A program made the position numbers and the translations under genes. From Candidatus Hydrothermus pacificus (GTDB lineage Bacteria > Hydrothermota > Hydrothermia > Hydrothermales > Hydrothermaceae): a DNA stretch of 64,000 bases. Shown here in pieces: positions 27,192-35,153 of this stretch. The stretch is taken from NCBI GenBank assembly GCA_002011615.1, contig MTOH01000006.1:1-64000 (forward strand), given 5' to 3'. Each line of letters begins with the position of its first letter. Position 1 is the first letter of the stretch. The notes beneath the pieces were generated by a model that ran no database searches, was not told the DNA's origin, and was given only the letters and a program-made list of their open reading frames with translations.

Positions 27192-27850
27192 CTTATAAAA
27201 AACAGCGATGATTTTGATGGGTCAAAAAGGGGGGTTACTCTTATTTCAAGAAAAACTTCTCCTTCCTTTTCAATGACTTCATGCACCACTCCCACGGGTA
27301 TACCTTTCGGGAAAATACCTCCTATACCCGAGGTTAAAAGTGTGTCACCCTCTTTCACATCACTCCAGTATGGGATATACTCAAGCCTTAACATAAACTC
27401 ACCCCTGCTTTTTAAAACACCGATAATCTGTGTTCTTTTATCAATAACTCCTATTTTAAATCCGGGTGAGAAGATTGTTCTTGCAATAACTCTATTCTTT
27501 TTCACCTCCTCAATAAGCCCGACAAGATTACCGTTTTGAAGAACCACTCTGTTTAAAACATCAATTTTATCAGGGCTTGAAAAAGTTATAGAATAAGGAG
27601 GGAAAAGAGGGTAATAATATATTTTATATGCAGGGAATACAACTTCCTTATTTTTCTCTTTTAAAACACTGATAAGTCGAGATTTTTCCATTTCCCATGT
27701 TTTCAGTCTATCAATATTTTTTTTTAACAGAACAGCAGGAAAATATAAATAATCAAGAAAAAAATGACTTATAAAACTTCTAACAGGTTTTACTAATAAA
27801 ATAAGACTGAGAAGAAAAAATAAGGAAAGGTTGAACTTTTCATTCCTCAT
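27188..27850 (-). CDS. mreC: Rod-shape-determining protein MreC
   Basis: This 220-residue MreC has an N-terminal membrane segment (about 8-28), a short coiled coil and the extracytoplasmic beta domain. The block DTLLTSGIGGIFPKGIPVG is the recognisable MreC signature near residue 170. It links cytoplasmic MreB to the wall enzymes. It is slightly short for the family, mainly in the coiled coil, and overlaps mreB by 11 bp. Confidence 0.93.
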   Translation of the reverse strand: MRNEKFNLSLFFLLSLILLVKPVRSFISHFFLDYLYFPAVLLKKNIDRLKTWEMEKSRLISVLKEKNKEVVFPAYKIYYYPLFPPYSITFSSPDKIDVLNRVVLQNGNLVGLIEEVKKNRVIARTIFSPGFKIGVIDKRTQIIGVLKSRGEFMLRLEYIPYWSDVKEGDTLLTSGIGGIFPKGIPVGVVHEVIEKEGEVFLEIRVTPLFDPSKSSLFFIR

Positions 27851-28892
27851 AGGGTTTTCTTGACCTTCTCAAAACCTTCCTGTACTTGTCCATTTCCTCT
27901 AAGATTCTACCCACTCCTTTAACCACACATTTACGGGGGTCATCAGCAACTTTCACCTTTAAACCTGTTTCCTTTTCTATCAATTTATCAAGTCCTTTTA
28001 AGAGTGCTCCCCCACCTGTTAAAAATATACCCTTATCAATAATATCAGCAGAAAGTTCAGGGGGAGACTTTTCAAGAGCCTTTTTGATTGCATCCACTAT
28101 TTGAGATACAGGGTCTTTTAAAGCTTCCATAATCTCAGTCGAAGAAACAACAATTGTCTTGGGTATCCCGCTCATCAAATCTCTGCCTCTTATTTCCATC
28201 TTATTCTCATCACCCTCATAAACCACTTTGCCTATCTCTATTTTAACATTTTCTGCACCGGCCTCACCTATCAGCAATTTATACTTTCTCCTTACATAAT
28301 CTATTATTGCTTCATCCATTTCATCACCTGCTGTTCGTATTGAGACATTCGTTACAATTCCGAAAAGAGCTATAACAGCAATTTCTGTGGTTCCTCCTCC
28401 TATATCTATAACCATATTTCCTGTGGGCTCTTCTATGGGTAACCCGATGCCTACAGCAGCTGCGATGGGCTCGGAAACAAGATAAACCTCTCTTGCTCCT
28501 GCACTTTCTACAGAATCCTTAACCGCTCTTGCTTCAACCTCTGTTATTCCTGAAGGAACAGATATCAAAACTTTTGGCTGGGTTAAAAGAGCTTTTTTGG
28601 TAACTTTGGTAATAAAGGAATGCAGCATCTCCTGAACAAGCTCAAAATCTGCAATAACTCCGTCCTTCATAGGTCTTTTCGCAATAATTTCACCCGGTGT
28701 TTTACCAAGCATTTTTTTTGCTTCGTGCCCAACAGCAAGCGGTTTACCTGCAGTCTTATCAATTGCGACAACCGAAGGTTCATCAAGCACAATGCCCTTG
28801 TCTTTCATATATATAAGGGTAGTCGCTGTCCCCAGATCTATGGCAAGTTCGCTTCCAAAAGAAAATTTTAACCACTTAGGCCATTTAAACAT
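27840..28892 (-). CDS. mreB: Rod-shape-determining actin homologue MreB
   Basis: A 350-residue bacterial actin that organises cell elongation. Phosphate-binding motifs are AIDLGTATTLIY near residue 19 and VIDIGGGTTEIAVI near 164; the adenosine motif is FLTGGGALLKGLD near 290. The start follows the Shine-Dalgarno AGAGG. It is first in the rod-shape operon. Confidence 0.97.
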   Translation of the reverse strand: MFKWPKWLKFSFGSELAIDLGTATTLIYMKDKGIVLDEPSVVAIDKTAGKPLAVGHEAKKMLGKTPGEIIAKRPMKDGVIADFELVQEMLHSFITKVTKKALLTQPKVLISVPSGITEVEARAVKDSVESAGAREVYLVSEPIAAAVGIGLPIEEPTGNMVIDIGGGTTEIAVIALFGIVTNVSIRTAGDEMDEAIIDYVRRKYKLLIGEAGAENVKIEIGKVVYEGDENKMEIRGRDLMSGIPKTIVVSSTEIMEALKDPVSQIVDAIKKALEKSPPELSADIIDKGIFLTGGGALLKGLDKLIEKETGLKVKVADDPRKCVVKGVGRILEEMDKYRKVLRRSRKPYEE

Positions 28893-28922
28893 ACTTTCGC
28901 CTCTTTTTAAATTATTTTAAAT

Positions 28923-30752
28923 TTACTTTATATAAACTACCTTAAATTCTCCTGAATCTGTTTTTATAAAATAAATTCCTTTTTTATTCTTGCCAATGTC
29001 GACAAAAGCCTTTTCACCCTTCCATTTTATTTTCTCGGGTAAAATTTCTCTGCCAGCAGGGTCAAATATTCCTATTTTTCTGGATTTTACATCCGGAAGA
29101 TAAAGAATAAATTTTCCATCAATACCACTGTAAATTCTGGGTCTGTTTCGAGTTAAATTCTTTGTCTTTTCTTTCACAGAGGTCTGCAGATTCACTATCA
29201 TTCTTGCACACCCATCATTGAAGGGGTCTCTATAAGGAGCCCATGCACCTGTATATTCATAAGTGTTATTAGAATAAGGGGGTGCCTGATCCATTGCAAA
29301 ATCTGGGCCTTCTGTATTTCCCTGAATATAACCTACCCAGAGTGCTCCATCAGTATAAAGATAATTATTCGTATTGAGAGTATACCACTGGGGAGTGCTG
29401 TTGCTTATATAATAGGTTGTTTGATAAAGAACAGTTCCCGGAAGCCCACCCGGACCATCATCATCATAGAGATAAATATCCGCATTACCCGGTTGAGAAC
29501 CTGAACCCACTGCCAGCATAACCCGAACTTCAACCACCTCACAGGTATCAGGTGGAACAAATTTAACTCCCCATCCACCACCTGCACCGAACCAGTGAGT
29601 AAGCCCAACAGTTGTGGTATCGTTCAGGAAGTCAAGCACAACATTGTTACCCCTGGTCACAACAGGAACATCTGCATGAAGGGTATCATTCAGGGGAACC
29701 TGGTCTCCTGTTGCTTTTACCCATTCAATTATCTCATATTTACCTGCAGCAGACGCTGCCCACTGATTGAAATAGACTGTATCAAGTTCGCCCGGGTTTA
29801 TTGTTCCCATTGATACGGTATCGTTGTAAATTATCTGACCGGTTGCAACATTTCTTATTCTACAATAGGTATCATAAGAGTTTACCACAAGATTACCTGA
29901 ATTCTTAATCACTGCATAAGGAATGTAGCCTTCATTAATTATCAGGAAAAACCCCTGATTATTCGGGCTTATTTCATACAAAGTTAAATCAGTGACCTGA
30001 TAATTTGTTGTTTCAGGAGGAACAAATTTTATCGCCAGAGAATCATGAAACATATTTGAAGAGAGTGTATCATCTTTAACATACTGCAGTCCTATCTGAC
30101 CCGTGATATTTTCAATTCCTATACCAAAGGCAGGAGGTGCCTGAGGGTGACCATAGTTAAACTTACCTCTTTGAGGTCCGTACTGAAATGTGATTGTTGA
30201 ATCATTCTTATCAAGAATCAGCTGAAAGGTATGAGCACCTGCAGTATCGGTTCCATAATGCCATTCAGGAACATTTATAAAGGAGACTATAAGTGTATCC
30301 TGACCATTGGACCAGTAATAAGCTTCTCCTGCACCCAGGCCAAAGTTAAGGTCACCGCCAAGAGGAACAAGCAGGTCATTTGGCAGAGCAGGATTGGGTA
30401 TAAGACTTCCTCCCTGATGGGGTGACCACATCTGATTTGACGAAAAAGAAATTAATCCATTTGAGCATACCCAGAACCTGTCAACCTTATACCAATAATA
30501 GGGAAATTCAAATCCTATTGGAAAAGGTCCCACAACATTGTCATCACTGAGTCCCTGAATCTGGGTTCCATAACCCGTTATATCTATCCAGTTGTACTGT
30601 GGAATTCCTGGAATACCTGTTGTATCATTATCTATCCATGTGTATCCATATTGATCAGGGCCTCCCACACTTCCTCTTACTTCTGGATTGTTCACATTTT
30701 GTCCATTAACCACAACTCCCATAGAAAGGAGCATATTTATTATAATACTCAT
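28923..30752 (-). CDS. Large secreted protein with Por-type C-terminal sorting domain
   Basis: A 609-residue secreted protein. A short hydrophobic N-terminus (MSIIINMLLSMGVVVNGQ) acts as signal peptide. The first half contains a lectin/galactose-binding-like region with repeated WID, VGPFPIGFEFPYYWY and FSSNQMWSPHQGG; such domains are common in WOR-3-type cargo. A CARDB-like segment (about 260-365) and a jelly-roll-like domain follow. The last 80 residues resemble a type IX sorting module: IGIFDPAGREILPEKIKW and KKGIYFIKTDSGEFKVVYIK. The Shine-Dalgarno GGGGGT lies upstream. Substrate is unknown. Confidence 0.75.
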   Translation of the reverse strand: MSIIINMLLSMGVVVNGQNVNNPEVRGSVGGPDQYGYTWIDNDTTGIPGIPQYNWIDITGYGTQIQGLSDDNVVGPFPIGFEFPYYWYKVDRFWVCSNGLISFSSNQMWSPHQGGSLIPNPALPNDLLVPLGGDLNFGLGAGEAYYWSNGQDTLIVSFINVPEWHYGTDTAGAHTFQLILDKNDSTITFQYGPQRGKFNYGHPQAPPAFGIGIENITGQIGLQYVKDDTLSSNMFHDSLAIKFVPPETTNYQVTDLTLYEISPNNQGFFLIINEGYIPYAVIKNSGNLVVNSYDTYCRIRNVATGQIIYNDTVSMGTINPGELDTVYFNQWAASAAGKYEIIEWVKATGDQVPLNDTLHADVPVVTRGNNVVLDFLNDTTTVGLTHWFGAGGGWGVKFVPPDTCEVVEVRVMLAVGSGSQPGNADIYLYDDDGPGGLPGTVLYQTTYYISNSTPQWYTLNTNNYLYTDGALWVGYIQGNTEGPDFAMDQAPPYSNNTYEYTGAWAPYRDPFNDGCARMIVNLQTSVKEKTKNLTRNRPRIYSGIDGKFILYLPDVKSRKIGIFDPAGREILPEKIKWKGEKAFVDIGKNKKGIYFIKTDSGEFKVVYIK

Positions 30753-30805
30753 AAAAACCCCCTTTTTAAATTTTAAAAATAAATTATAAAGTAAATGATT
30801 TGAAT

Positions 30806-30835
30806 TTGTAAAGAGAAAGGATTTTGAAATATAAT
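30806..30835 (+). promoter_or_regulatory. Promoter of plsY-rhodanese-MauE, leaderless type
   Basis: TTGTAA (30806-30811), an 18-nt spacer and TATAAT (30830-30835), only 6 nt before the ATG at 30842 and without a Shine-Dalgarno. Confidence 0.5.
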
Positions 30836-30841
30836 ATTAAA

Positions 30842-31471
30842 ATGAAATTAATTTTAGCGATTATAACCGGTTATTTAATAGGTTCTATACCTTTTTCTTT
30901 TTTAATTGCGAAATTCTTCGGTAAAAAGGATATAAGGAAAGTCGGGACAAAAAATGTTGGTGGTGCAAATGTGGGGAGAGAGGTGGGATTTATTTTCGGT
31001 GTAATTGCAACCCTGCTGGATATGTCAAAAGGTGCGTTATCTGCTTTTTTAATTCAAAAAGCAGGGCTTGTATCCCCTTATGACCTTGTATCTGCATTCT
31101 TTGCAATAATAGGTCACTGTTATTCTTTATTTTTGAATTTTGAAGGGGGCAGGGGTATGGCAACTTCAATAGGAGCAATGGCTTTTTTTTCATTTAAAGA
31201 AACCGCTTTATCCTTTATAATATTTTCTCCTCTTTTCTTTTTCAAAGAAGTAGCTCTTGCAACCCTTTTATCCTTTGCGGGTCTGCCAGTTTTAATCTAT
31301 CTTATCAGAAAGGACACTGCTCTTTTAGTTTTTTCCTCAGCTATTCTCTTATTTCTGATATTAAGAAGGCTTTATTTTTTAAAACAGGACATAAAGGAAA
31401 AAAGACCCTTTTTAAAAACTCTTTTAAACAGGTTTTTATTTGACGCGCCTGAGAAAATAAAGTTAAAATGA
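30842..31471 (+). CDS. plsY: Glycerol-3-phosphate acyltransferase PlsY
   Basis: The protein has 209 residues from the ATG at 30842; an in-frame TTG at 30824 would add six but overlaps the promoter. This membrane enzyme acylates glycerol 3-phosphate with acyl phosphate. The three PlsY motifs are visible: GSIPFSFLIAK, VGTKNVGGANVGRE (a variant of the GSGNxGATN loop), and GHCYSLFLNFEGGRGMAT. About six membrane segments are present. The rhodanese gene overlaps its stop by 4 bp. Confidence 0.93.
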   Translation: MKLILAIITGYLIGSIPFSFLIAKFFGKKDIRKVGTKNVGGANVGREVGFIFGVIATLLDMSKGALSAFLIQKAGLVSPYDLVSAFFAIIGHCYSLFLNFEGGRGMATSIGAMAFFSFKETALSFIIFSPLFFFKEVALATLLSFAGLPVLIYLIRKDTALLVFSSAILLFLILRRLYFLKQDIKEKRPFLKTLLNRFLFDAPEKIKLK

Positions 31472-31941
31472 AAAGAACTCTTCTTGAAATTCTCATAATT
31501 TCTACTATATCAATAATAACAGGGTTTTCCTATATTTTTTTAAAAAAAATAGAGATTTTCCCTGAAAGCACAGAAATCTATCTTTTTTCAAAGAAATATC
31601 CCGAGATTAAACTTTTAAATACAGATGAAGTTTTAAAAATCTATAAGAAACAAAATGTTGTGATAATTGATGCAAGAGACAGAATTTCCTATTCTCAGGG
31701 GCATATAAAAGATGCGATAAACATACCTTATGATGAATTTGAACTTTATCCAGAATTTTTCCTAAACCTGTTTAAAAAAGATAACCAATTAATTATCTAC
31801 TGTGAAGGAGGATATTGCGAACAGAGTTTTATAGTTGCTGAAGGGCTTTTAAAAAAGGGGTTTAAAAATATTTATGTTTATATAGATGGTTATCCTGAAT
31901 GGGAAAAAAAAGGACTACCCCATGAAAAAGTTCCTTTTTAA
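31468..31941 (+). CDS. Membrane-anchored rhodanese-domain protein
   Basis: A 157-residue protein with one N-terminal membrane segment (about 5-25) and a rhodanese domain. The domain has VIIDARDRISYSQGHIKDAINIP and the active-site loop IYCEGGYCEQS, which holds two Cys residues five apart; the first is at the catalytic position. The C-terminal YIDGYPEWEKKGLP is typical. It is coupled to plsY by an ATGA overlap, and the next gene starts inside its 3' end. A role in periplasmic sulfur or thiol transfer is inferred. Confidence 0.87.
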   Translation: MKRTLLEILIISTISIITGFSYIFLKKIEIFPESTEIYLFSKKYPEIKLLNTDEVLKIYKKQNVVIIDARDRISYSQGHIKDAINIPYDEFELYPEFFLNLFKKDNQLIIYCEGGYCEQSFIVAEGLLKKGFKNIYVYIDGYPEWEKKGLPHEKVPF

Positions 31942-32356
31942 CAAAATATGGATAAGAGTTTTACAGATTTTCCTGGGAATTTTATTCATATATTCAGGTA
32001 TTTTAAAAATTTTAAACCTCTTTGAATTTTCATTAACCGTTGCAAAATACGGAATATTGCCTGAAAAATTAATAAACTTATTTTCAACTATGCTTCCCTT
32101 TTTTGAAGTGGTATCAGGATTTTTCCTTTTATCAGGATTTTTTATTCAGGGCGCATCTCTTATCATTTCTTTTTTGCTCTTTATTTTTATAGCTGCGGTA
32201 GTTTATGTAGTTTCAAAAGGTCTTTCCTTTGAATGCGGTTGTTTTGAAATACTGGGAAAAGAGCCAAAAACAGGGGTCCTGCTTATTTTAAGAAATATAA
32301 TCCTGATGGTTTTAAGTCTGAATGTTTTTGTGTCTAAACTAAAAAAACAGACCTGA
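31922..32356 (+). CDS. MauE/DoxX-family redox-associated membrane protein
   Basis: The protein has 144 residues from the ATG at 31922, inside the rhodanese gene's last codons. Four membrane segments are visible, with LGILFIYSGILKILNLFEF at the first, typical of DoxX/MauE proteins. A CxC pair occurs in FECGCFE near residue 102. MauE-like proteins often accompany thiol or sulfur carriers. The pairing with a rhodanese points to a membrane thiol-relay function, which is inference. Confidence 0.78.
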   Translation: MKKFLFNKIWIRVLQIFLGILFIYSGILKILNLFEFSLTVAKYGILPEKLINLFSTMLPFFEVVSGFFLLSGFFIQGASLIISFLLFIFIAAVVYVVSKGLSFECGCFEILGKEPKTGVLLILRNIILMVLSLNVFVSKLKKQT

Positions 32357-32419
32357 TAAAGGATGAAGTGAAAGATGGAAGGGATTAAAAATTCGATTTG
32401 TGGAATCACCTCACTTCTT

Positions 32420-32448
32420 TATGAACACAACAAATGCGAATAACGCAA
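32420..32448 (+). repeat. 29-nt dispersed repeat, copy A
   Basis: The sequence from TATGAACACAACAAA to TAACGCAA matches the copy at 37476-37504 at 24 of 29 positions without gaps. It lies in the convergent spacer between the MauE and FG-GAP genes. Confidence 0.5.
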
Positions 32449-32468
32449 ACTTCGAAATATTCAGAAAA

Positions 32469-33914
32469 TCATTTTATGGAAATTATTTTATGAGTATCTT
32501 TGAAATTCTCGGATTCTAATTTTAAAAAACAGATTCCTGAAGAAAGATTTAATTTTCTTAAACTTATAATCTTATTTCTAACAAAAATTTCTTTTATTTT
32601 ACTTCCTGATTTGTTGTAGATATAAAGGTAAATGGGTGAATGGGTTGATGGGTTAATGGGTAAGATGAGTTTGTCTTTTGTTATTGTAGGTATTTTTAGT
32701 TTTGACTTTTGACTTTTAACTTTTGACTTTTCCTCTATATTCTGTGCCCACTCATATATCCTTGTATTGTCATTACCCGAAATTATTATATCATTTATCC
32801 CATTGTTATCCACATCATAAATCGCTATTGATGAACCCGAACTATTCCCCGGCAATGTATCCCATATATAAAAATTGTTATTCACTGCATCATCAGCCTT
32901 TATTATAAAAACATAATCTTGTGCCTCAAGCACTATCTCGGGAATACCGTCTGCATCTACATCACCCGACGCTGAATAACCACCATAATATGTGGAAATT
33001 GTATTTATTATTAAAGTGTCAACTATCTGGTACTGGTTGTCACCTGTAGCCTCAAATATATAAACATCAAACTCATAACTCCCTATAAATCCTTTAACAA
33101 CAAACTCGATTTTTCCGTCCTGGTCTGCATCATTTACTGAAAAACAGTCTTTTATGTTTTTTGTCATCACATAATCCTGAAGAATTTTTTCATACTGATT
33201 ATTACCCTGTGCTTCATAAACCCAGTAAGTTGCACCCAGAGAACCCGCACTCATACCCCCCATAACAAATTCTATCTTTCCATCAAGGTCAAAATCACCG
33301 AAAGCATGGGTGGAGGAGGGAGCATCATTACCGGTAGTATCAGGGTCATCAGCAAAAATTAATTCATACTGATTGTTTCCTGTAGATTCATAAATTCCCA
33401 GATAACCATAGGGTGTAGTTCTATCCTTCACAATCTCAGGAATTCCATCCTGATCCATGTCATAAACACTTATAGGCAAAACCAGTGCAGGTCCCACCGT
33501 ATCCCTCCATACCTCATTTTTGGGATAGGAAAAGGAATCAGGGGATTCCCATATTAATATTCCATTAGAAGGCGGAGAACCTACACCAAAGAAAAATATA
33601 AAATCATATAATCCATCAACATCTGTATCATTTATCTTAAAAGGGACTAAAGAAAGAGTGTCTCCCAAGGATACAGAATCAGAAACCACGAATTCCATAG
33701 AACCCGGGGATATTTGCTCATAAAACCATATAATAGAAGCAGAATTGTTTTCCAATGTTCTAAATATGATCTCTGTAAGTGAATCCCTATCAGTATCGAT
33801 CACATTTACCATATAAGGGTACCCCTGTCCTCTTGGGATATACCCTTTCTCCACAAAATGACTTGCATTAAGAAGATTTATAAGAATAAATACAGGAAAT
33901 AATTTTCTCATCAT
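32469..33914 (-). CDS. Secreted FG-GAP/VCBS repeat protein with sorting domain
   Basis: The protein has 481 residues from the ATG at 33914. The reading frame extends upstream to a start at 33935, but that would pass through the hairpin at 33925-33948. A signal peptide (MMRKLFPVFILINLLNASHF) leads into about seven FG-GAP-like repeats with calcium-loop patterns such as DTDRDSLTE, DMDQDGIPE, DFDLDGKIE, DADQDGKIE and DVDADGIPE, forming a propeller. A low-complexity Lys/Ser linker (KSKVKSQKSKLK) precedes a C-terminal sorting-like module ending SSGICFLKLESENFKDTHKIISIK. No good Shine-Dalgarno is visible. Confidence 0.8.
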   Translation of the reverse strand: MMRKLFPVFILINLLNASHFVEKGYIPRGQGYPYMVNVIDTDRDSLTEIIFRTLENNSASIIWFYEQISPGSMEFVVSDSVSLGDTLSLVPFKINDTDVDGLYDFIFFFGVGSPPSNGILIWESPDSFSYPKNEVWRDTVGPALVLPISVYDMDQDGIPEIVKDRTTPYGYLGIYESTGNNQYELIFADDPDTTGNDAPSSTHAFGDFDLDGKIEFVMGGMSAGSLGATYWVYEAQGNNQYEKILQDYVMTKNIKDCFSVNDADQDGKIEFVVKGFIGSYEFDVYIFEATGDNQYQIVDTLIINTISTYYGGYSASGDVDADGIPEIVLEAQDYVFIIKADDAVNNNFYIWDTLPGNSSGSSIAIYDVDNNGINDIIISGNDNTRIYEWAQNIEEKSKVKSQKSKLKIPTITKDKLILPINPSTHSPIYLYIYNKSGSKIKEIFVRNKIISLRKLNLSSGICFLKLESENFKDTHKIISIK

Positions 33915-33924
33915 AAAATTAAAA

Positions 33925-33948
33925 GGGAGGGGCAAAAACGCCCCTCCC
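33925..33948 (-). terminator. GC-rich hairpin, probable terminator
   Basis: A perfect 9-bp stem GGGAGGGGC/GCCCCTCCC with a 6-nt loop lies 8 nt after the stop codon of the upstream cargo gene. It is followed on the minus strand by TTTTAATTTT, and the plus-strand side also has a T run. The downstream FG-GAP gene starts 10 nt beyond it. A 22/24-identical hairpin lies at 42289-42312. Confidence 0.75.
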
Positions 33949-33956
33949 CTTATTTT

Positions 33957-35150
33957 TTAATCTATCTTCACAAACCTGTGGTAAAGGGTTTTTCCTGTTT
34001 CAGGATTTTCTACTCTGAGGATATAGGTTCCTGAGCGGAGTTTTAAATCATTGAGATGAATCCTCTTTGTGAATTCTTTTTCAAAGACTATCCTTCCTGA
34101 AATGTCGTGCACATAAACCTTTACCCTGTTTTTAAAAGGAATTGCAAAATCAAGATTTATTTTTCCTTTGAAAACAGAGGGAATTGCAAGATTGAAAAAT
34201 GCCTTTTCCTTAAGGGATTGAACTCCTCCTTTTCCTGAAAATACAGGTCTTTCTTCAAACCTGAATATTCCCACAGGTCCTGCAATTGCATAGGTGCCTT
34301 CTACTTTTTCAAATTTTACTTCTATTTTCTCATCACTATATAACTGAGGCGGGATTTCAAAAAGGACTATTTCGGGATTGTTTGCAATAAGTTCTATTTC
34401 TTTCATAATCTGTCCGTCAATCATTATTTTTTCCGTAAGGTTTTCCTGTGCATATAAAACCGTGGCAAAATAGTATGTATATCCTGTATCAGGCTCAAAC
34501 TCATAACTCACATAATTATAACCCGCATCAACAGGAAATTGCAAATTAAAGAATGTATCCCTGTGGGTTAAATGAGGGGTTACTTCGGGATTTCCGGGTA
34601 TTGTTGTGAAATAGGCAATTGTATTCAAGAAGAGATTTTCAAGGGAAAGGGAATTTACGCCTCTTGAATAAACATCTATCTTTCTGAATTTTATTTCATA
34701 GGGTGCTGTATTTCCCTCCTGCCATACAGTATAAAGGGAATTATATGAGGGAGTGAATCGCACAACACTCTGAGGGAAAATTGATTTTGCAGAAGGAGTC
34801 TGGCTTATATTGTTCATAGGAGTCCCGGGATAGGTTTTCCAGTAAACATCGTATTCACCGGGTGTGTTATCCGCAAATACAGTATAAAGTCCGCCTGCAT
34901 TCACAGGATAAACAGAAAGAGCAGAGGGTGTTTCTGAGAGGTTTGTCCAGTAAAAATTTGTCCAATCTTTATGTCTTCCTGCTCTGTAAACCTCTCCGTC
35001 TACATTATTCTGCCAGACAACGAATATTGAATCACCGTATGTTTCAACAAAGGGATGCGAGGAGTTGTGCCCTTCTGGGTCAAACTGGTCACCCCACACA
35101 TTCCAGTTCTGTCCGGGCTGTCTTGTTCCGTAATATATTGTATCACCGTG
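33957..35150 (-). CDS. C-terminal portion of the stop-interrupted cargo protein
   Basis: The frame is open from the codon after the TAG at 35151-35153 to the TAA at 33957-33959, about 397 residues. The first GTG that could start it independently is at 35099. It has no signal peptide or Shine-Dalgarno, and the first 17 codons continue the upstream protein (HGDTIYYGTRQPGQNWN). It contains further VWQ-type repeats (FVVWQNNVDGE, YTVWQEGNTAP) and ends in a sorting-like module: VKVYVHDISGRIVFEKEF and LRSGTYILRVE, with final HRFVKID. Alone it could not be exported; it makes sense only as the C-terminus of the 35151-37043 product. Confidence 0.8.
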   Translation of the reverse strand, partial: HGDTIYYGTRQPGQNWNVWGDQFDPEGHNSSHPFVETYGDSIFVVWQNNVDGEVYRAGRHKDWTNFYWTNLSETPSALSVYPVNAGGLYTVFADNTPGEYDVYWKTYPGTPMNNISQTPSAKSIFPQSVVRFTPSYNSLYTVWQEGNTAPYEIKFRKIDVYSRGVNSLSLENLFLNTIAYFTTIPGNPEVTPHLTHRDTFFNLQFPVDAGYNYVSYEFEPDTGYTYYFATVLYAQENLTEKIMIDGQIMKEIELIANNPEIVLFEIPPQLYSDEKIEVKFEKVEGTYAIAGPVGIFRFEERPVFSGKGGVQSLKEKAFFNLAIPSVFKGKINLDFAIPFKNRVKVYVHDISGRIVFEKEFTKRIHLNDLKLRSGTYILRVENPETGKTLYHRFVKID

Positions 35151-35153
35151 CTA
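35151..35153 (-). other. In-frame TAG within a cargo gene
   Basis: The amber codon falls in HAVW-stop-HGDTIYYG. Matching repeats downstream read FVVWQ and YTVWQ, so a Gln codon CAG is expected; a single C-to-T change explains it. The frame is unchanged on both sides. Confidence 0.85.

Noticed and set aside
33935-33955. Longer N-terminus for the FG-GAP protein (start at 33935)
   Set aside because: The extra codons run through a strong terminator-like hairpin and would precede the signal peptide; the ATG at 33914 is preferred.
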